Shown here: in pieces, positions 61,301 through 64,000 of the stretch | Layout of the letters: the number at the start of each line of letters is the position of its first letter | Numbering within the stretch: position 1 is the first letter of the stretch | Assembly (NCBI RefSeq): GCF_016629665.1 | Contig: NZ_JAEPRQ010000002.1 | Coordinates: 434,001-498,000 of the forward strand | DNA: 64,000 nucleotides | Reading direction: 5' to 3' | From: Paracoccus caeni | GTDB taxonomy: Bacteria > Pseudomonadota > Alphaproteobacteria > Rhodobacterales > Rhodobacteraceae | Program-made: the position numbers and the translations under genes | The notes under the pieces: generated by a model | What the model was told of the DNA's origin: nothing | Seen by the model: only the letters and a program-made list of their open reading frames with translations | The model's database searches: none

Positions 61301-62350
61301 ATGATCCCGGTCTTCGACGGACATAACGATTTCATCCAGCGGGTGGTGACGGCTGGCGACAACGGCCCGCAGGTCTGGCTTGAAGGCGACGGCACCGGCC
61401 ATATCGACCTGCCGCGCGCCAAGGCGGGCAGACTGATCGGTGGCTTCTTCGCGATGTGGACGCCCTCGCCCTCGACCCCGAACGATGCCGAGGCGATCCG
61501 CATCATGCAGAATCCGCCCTTCGCGATGCCCCTGCCCGCCGAGATCCCGCATGACGAGGCCCTGCCCCATGCCTTCCGTCAGGCCGCCGCATTGAAAGCG
61601 CTGGAACGCACCGGGACGCTGGACATCGTCAGAAGCGCCGCCGATATCCGCAGCGCCGTCGAAAAGGGCCGCATCGCCGCCATCCTCCATATGGAAGGGG
61701 TCGAGGCGATCCGCGACATGGACGCCCTGCATCTGTGGCACGCGGCGGGGCTGCGCTCGCTTGGCCCGGTCTGGTCGCGGCCCACCCGTTACGGCCATGG
61801 CGTGCCCTTCGCCTTCCCGTCCAGCCCCGATACCGGCGACGGTCTGACCGATCTGGGCCGCGCTCTGGTCCGCGAATGTAATGCGCTGCGCATCATGATC
61901 GATCTCTCGCACCTGAACGAGGCGGGCTTCAACGATGTCGCCACCCTGTCGAATGCGCCGCTGGTCGCCAGCCATAGCTGCGTCCATGCGATCAGCGCCA
62001 GCAGTCGCAACCTGACCGACCGTCAGTTGCAAGTGATCGCCGATGCACAGGGCCTCGTCGGTCTCAACTATGCCTCGGGCTTCCTGCGCAAGGACGGAAA
62101 GCGCCTGCCGCTGGAAGGCTTTGATACGATCCTGCGCCACCTTGATCACCTGCTTGGCTTCCTTGGTGAAGACGGTGTCGCGCTTGGCTCTGATTTCGAT
62201 GGCGCACTGATGCCGCGTGATCTGCCCGATGTCGCCGCGCTCCCCGCGCTGATTAAGGCCATGCAGGACCACGGTTACGGCGACGCGCTGATCCGCAAGA
62301 TCGCCAGCGAAAACTGGATCGGCCTGCTCGCCCGAACCTGGGGCGGCTGA
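61301..62350 (+). CDS. Membrane dipeptidase family (M19) zinc peptidase
   Basis: A 349-residue renal-dipeptidase-like enzyme with a TIM barrel and binuclear zinc site. The H-x-D of FDGHNDF, the bridging Glu of HMEGVEAI, and the later histidines of VASHSCVHAI mark the metal ligands; GSDFDGA follows near the end. It cleaves dipeptides, often with D-amino acids at the C-terminus. No signal peptide is seen, so it should be cytoplasmic. ATG 61301 has AGGAGC in front; the open frame extends upstream over non-coding DNA. Confidence 0.92.
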   Translation: MIPVFDGHNDFIQRVVTAGDNGPQVWLEGDGTGHIDLPRAKAGRLIGGFFAMWTPSPSTPNDAEAIRIMQNPPFAMPLPAEIPHDEALPHAFRQAAALKALERTGTLDIVRSAADIRSAVEKGRIAAILHMEGVEAIRDMDALHLWHAAGLRSLGPVWSRPTRYGHGVPFAFPSSPDTGDGLTDLGRALVRECNALRIMIDLSHLNEAGFNDVATLSNAPLVASHSCVHAISASSRNLTDRQLQVIADAQGLVGLNYASGFLRKDGKRLPLEGFDTILRHLDHLLGFLGEDGVALGSDFDGALMPRDLPDVAALPALIKAMQDHGYGDALIRKIASENWIGLLARTWGG

Positions 62351-62380
62351 GTTCTTCTTCACGCAAATATCCCGGGGGGT

Positions 62381-62440
62381 CCGGGGGCAGCGCCCCCGGC
62401 GTCCGAAAGAACAAAAAAGCCCGGCACTTACCGGGCTTTC
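62381..62440. terminator. Double hairpin, bidirectional terminator between dipeptidase and rodZ genes
   Basis: First hairpin CCGGGGGC-AGC-GCCCCCGG (62381-62399), then AAAAGCCCGG (62415-62424) pairing with CCGGGCTTT (62431-62439) with A-run before and T-rich after. The genes on either side converge on it. Confidence 0.85.
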
Positions 62441-62461
62441 TTCATTCAATCTCGATCCCGT

Positions 62462-63760
62462 TTACTCGGTCGCCTGCACTTCACCTTCGGGCATCGGCGC
62501 CTGCGCCATCGCCACCATCTGCGCCAGTTCAGGGTCGGCATTCAGATCGGCCAGCGCGTAGGTCGTCATCAGATGCGTCTGCGACAGCTCGATATTCTTC
62601 ACCACCTGCGGGCCCGGCGCGGCGGGGCCATAGGTCTGGCCGTTCACCGCGAAATAGACCGCGCCAGAGTTGCCGGTGCGCAGCAACGGCGCCTCTTCCA
62701 GACTGGGCAGGGTGAAGCGCTCACCCGCATCCATGATCTTTTCAAGCAGGACGGTGCCATCGCTGCTGGTCACCCGCACCCAAGCCGGACGCGCCGCCAG
62801 AAGCTCCAGCGCCGGGGCATCGGCGGCGACGGTCATCGCCCCCGGCTGACCCTCGGGCATATGCGGGCCCATTTCGGTGCTGCTGGTCGCATTGGCCTGT
62901 GCCAGCGCGTTCTGAATGGCACTGGCGGGATCGACCACCGGATGCAGGGTCTGCTGCCCTTCGGCAACGACCGTCTCGGTGGGCAGGTCGGGCGCGATCA
63001 GGCCCGGATCGATGGCCGCAATCGGCCCGTCACGCGCGGTCAGGACCGGCGCTTCCAGTATCTGCGGACGATAAAGCCGGTCCAGACCCTCAGGTTCGGG
63101 CAGGTTCTGCGCCAGTTCGGCCGGATCGGTCATGTCCAGCGCTGGGCCGGTCATGCCTGCCGTCTCGGTCGGATCCAAGGCCGTCACCACGCCCGGCGTC
63201 TCGTCACCGGGGCTCAGCGTCACCCGCTGCACTTCTTGCAGCACGGTCCAGCCGCCATAGCCCAACCCCGCCACCAGCAGGATCAGCACCATCACCGCGC
63301 CAATCGCCCGAGGCTCGACACTCGACCAGAAGCTTTCTTCCTGCGGAATGAACAAGGCACGCGGATTTGCCAGCGCCTCTGCCGGGTCCGAGGGACGCCG
63401 CGCCGGTTTCGGTCCGGCGGCGGAAGGGGCCATGCCATGCGTCGGCTGAAAGCCCGATTCCAGACAGAAGCGGCGGAAGGTCCAGTCCGGGTCCATGCCA
63501 AGATAACGGGCATAGGACCGGACATAGCCGGCAATGAAGCTGGGCGTATCAAACGCGCTGATATCGCAATTTTCTATGGCGGCGACGTAAGAGGCACGGA
63601 TTCTCAGCTCTCGCTGCACATCCAGAAGCGATTTTCCCAATGTCGCCCGCTCGCCCCGCATGATGTCACCGAGGCGTGTGTCTTCGTCGAGGAAATGATC
63701 AACGATCTCCTCCACCCGCATATTCTCCTCTGCCGGGGTATCATCCCGCAGCCTGCTCAT
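62462..63760 (-). CDS. RodZ-like helix-turn-helix membrane protein
   Basis: A 432-residue protein with the RodZ plan: N-terminal helix-turn-helix (residues about 30-100, LGKSLLDVQRELRIRASYVA, FIAGYVRSYARYLGMD), a juxtamembrane region, one membrane helix (residues about 150-172, AIGAVMVLILLVAGLGYGGW), a long Pro/Glu-rich periplasmic linker, and a C-terminal DUF4115 domain (RPAWVRVTSSDGTVLLEK, GNSGAVYFAVNGQTYGP). RodZ links MreB to the wall machinery and helps keep rod or ovoid shape. Confidence 0.88.
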   Translation of the reverse strand: MSRLRDDTPAEENMRVEEIVDHFLDEDTRLGDIMRGERATLGKSLLDVQRELRIRASYVAAIENCDISAFDTPSFIAGYVRSYARYLGMDPDWTFRRFCLESGFQPTHGMAPSAAGPKPARRPSDPAEALANPRALFIPQEESFWSSVEPRAIGAVMVLILLVAGLGYGGWTVLQEVQRVTLSPGDETPGVVTALDPTETAGMTGPALDMTDPAELAQNLPEPEGLDRLYRPQILEAPVLTARDGPIAAIDPGLIAPDLPTETVVAEGQQTLHPVVDPASAIQNALAQANATSSTEMGPHMPEGQPGAMTVAADAPALELLAARPAWVRVTSSDGTVLLEKIMDAGERFTLPSLEEAPLLRTGNSGAVYFAVNGQTYGPAAPGPQVVKNIELSQTHLMTTYALADLNADPELAQMVAMAQAPMPEGEVQATE

Positions 63761-63873
63761 TTTTGGTCTGCCCTATCGCCCGTCTGTTATTGCCCCGACC
63801 GAATCGGACGGTAACAACGTTTATTTAACGGCAGGTTATCACGCTGACGAGAGCAGTTCACCCGTGGAATTCG

Positions 63874-64000
63874 TTACGCACTCAATTCTGAGCGATTCAG
63901 TGCGCAGTGCGACCACAATGCATCCATAGCGCGGACCAAATGGTCGATCTGCTTCGGATCGTGCACAGGTGACGGGGTAAAGCGCAGCCGCTCGGTGCCG
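63874..64000 (-). CDS. hemA: 5-aminolevulinate synthase, C-terminus only
   Basis: The minus strand reads in from the right edge as GTERLRFTPSPVHDP, then IDHLVRAMDALW and stops with TAA at 63876-63874. This is the typical end of 5-aminolevulinate synthase, the PLP enzyme that joins glycine and succinyl-CoA in the first step of heme synthesis in alphaproteobacteria. The active-site lysine is outside the window. Some species have a second copy, hemT, so the symbol is likely but not certain. Confidence 0.8.
   Translation of the reverse strand, partial: GTERLRFTPSPVHDPKQIDHLVRAMDALWSHCALNRSELSA

Overview
The window is about 64 kb of high-GC alphaproteobacterial chromosome, most likely Rhodobacterales and probably Paracoccus or a close relative. 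This rests on a heme-copper quinol oxidase operon that ends in its own SURF1 gene (the arrangement known from the Paracoccus qox locus), a seven-subunit Mrp/Pha antiporter with fused A and B subunits, a 5-aminolevulinate synthase end at the right edge, and the look of the proteins overall. No rRNA, tRNA, CRISPR array, prophage or plasmid replication gene was found.

Layout: (1) 1-6.7 kb is a sugar-acid-like catabolic and uptake locus: the start of an IlvD/Edd dehydratase, a GntR regulator, a 2-hydroxyacid dehydrogenase, a Dpp-type ABC importer with fused ATPases and no binding protein, and an EamA exporter. All appear tied together by a repeated ATATTAGTRT motif. (2) 6.9-14.6 kb holds a phospholipase D-like protein, an RpiR regulator, a deoR-lerI-derI cluster that looks like the lower part of erythritol catabolism, a divergent transketolase and an aldo-keto reductase. 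(3) 14.9-20.2 kb is a complete five-gene dipeptide-type ABC importer. (4) 20.5-27.7 kb is a methyltransferase, surf1, cyoDCBA and a divergent MFS transporter. (5) 28-35.4 kb is mrpA-G followed by a TerC-family gene with a structured leader. (6) 36-45 kb is mixed housekeeping and stress genes: CorC/HlyC, TetR/SDR, GST, LLM oxidoreductase, XRE regulator, VOC, DHFR-like and small membrane proteins. (7) 45.3-48.8 kb is a glycine-betaine type ABC importer with a palindromic operator and an overlapping leader ORF. (8) 48.8-50.3 kb is the most accessory-looking part: a REP-associated tyrosine transposase with its REP pair, then an AT-rich gene for a TIR-domain protein that overlaps the end of lepA. 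(9) 52-55 kb is EamA, HAD phosphatase, a small exported protein and a sirtuin. (10) 55.2-60.1 kb is a cobalamin riboswitch with btuB and btuFCD. (11) 60.1-64 kb is a ParA-like ATPase, a monooxygenase-fold protein, an M19 dipeptidase, a RodZ-like protein and the end of hemA.

The main non-textbook content is non-coding. There are four intergenic repeat families: a 25-bp REP hairpin (five near-identical copies, two as inverted REPIN pairs, one pair next to its transposase and two copies supplying stop codons); a 160-bp element present twice with five 11-bp helically phased repeats; a roughly 165-bp element present twice whose predicted hairpin shows compensatory changes; and a short GTGCCC/GGGCAC hairpin found three times. 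The TIR protein has an N-terminal segment that resembles a KOW motif and is a candidate defence effector.
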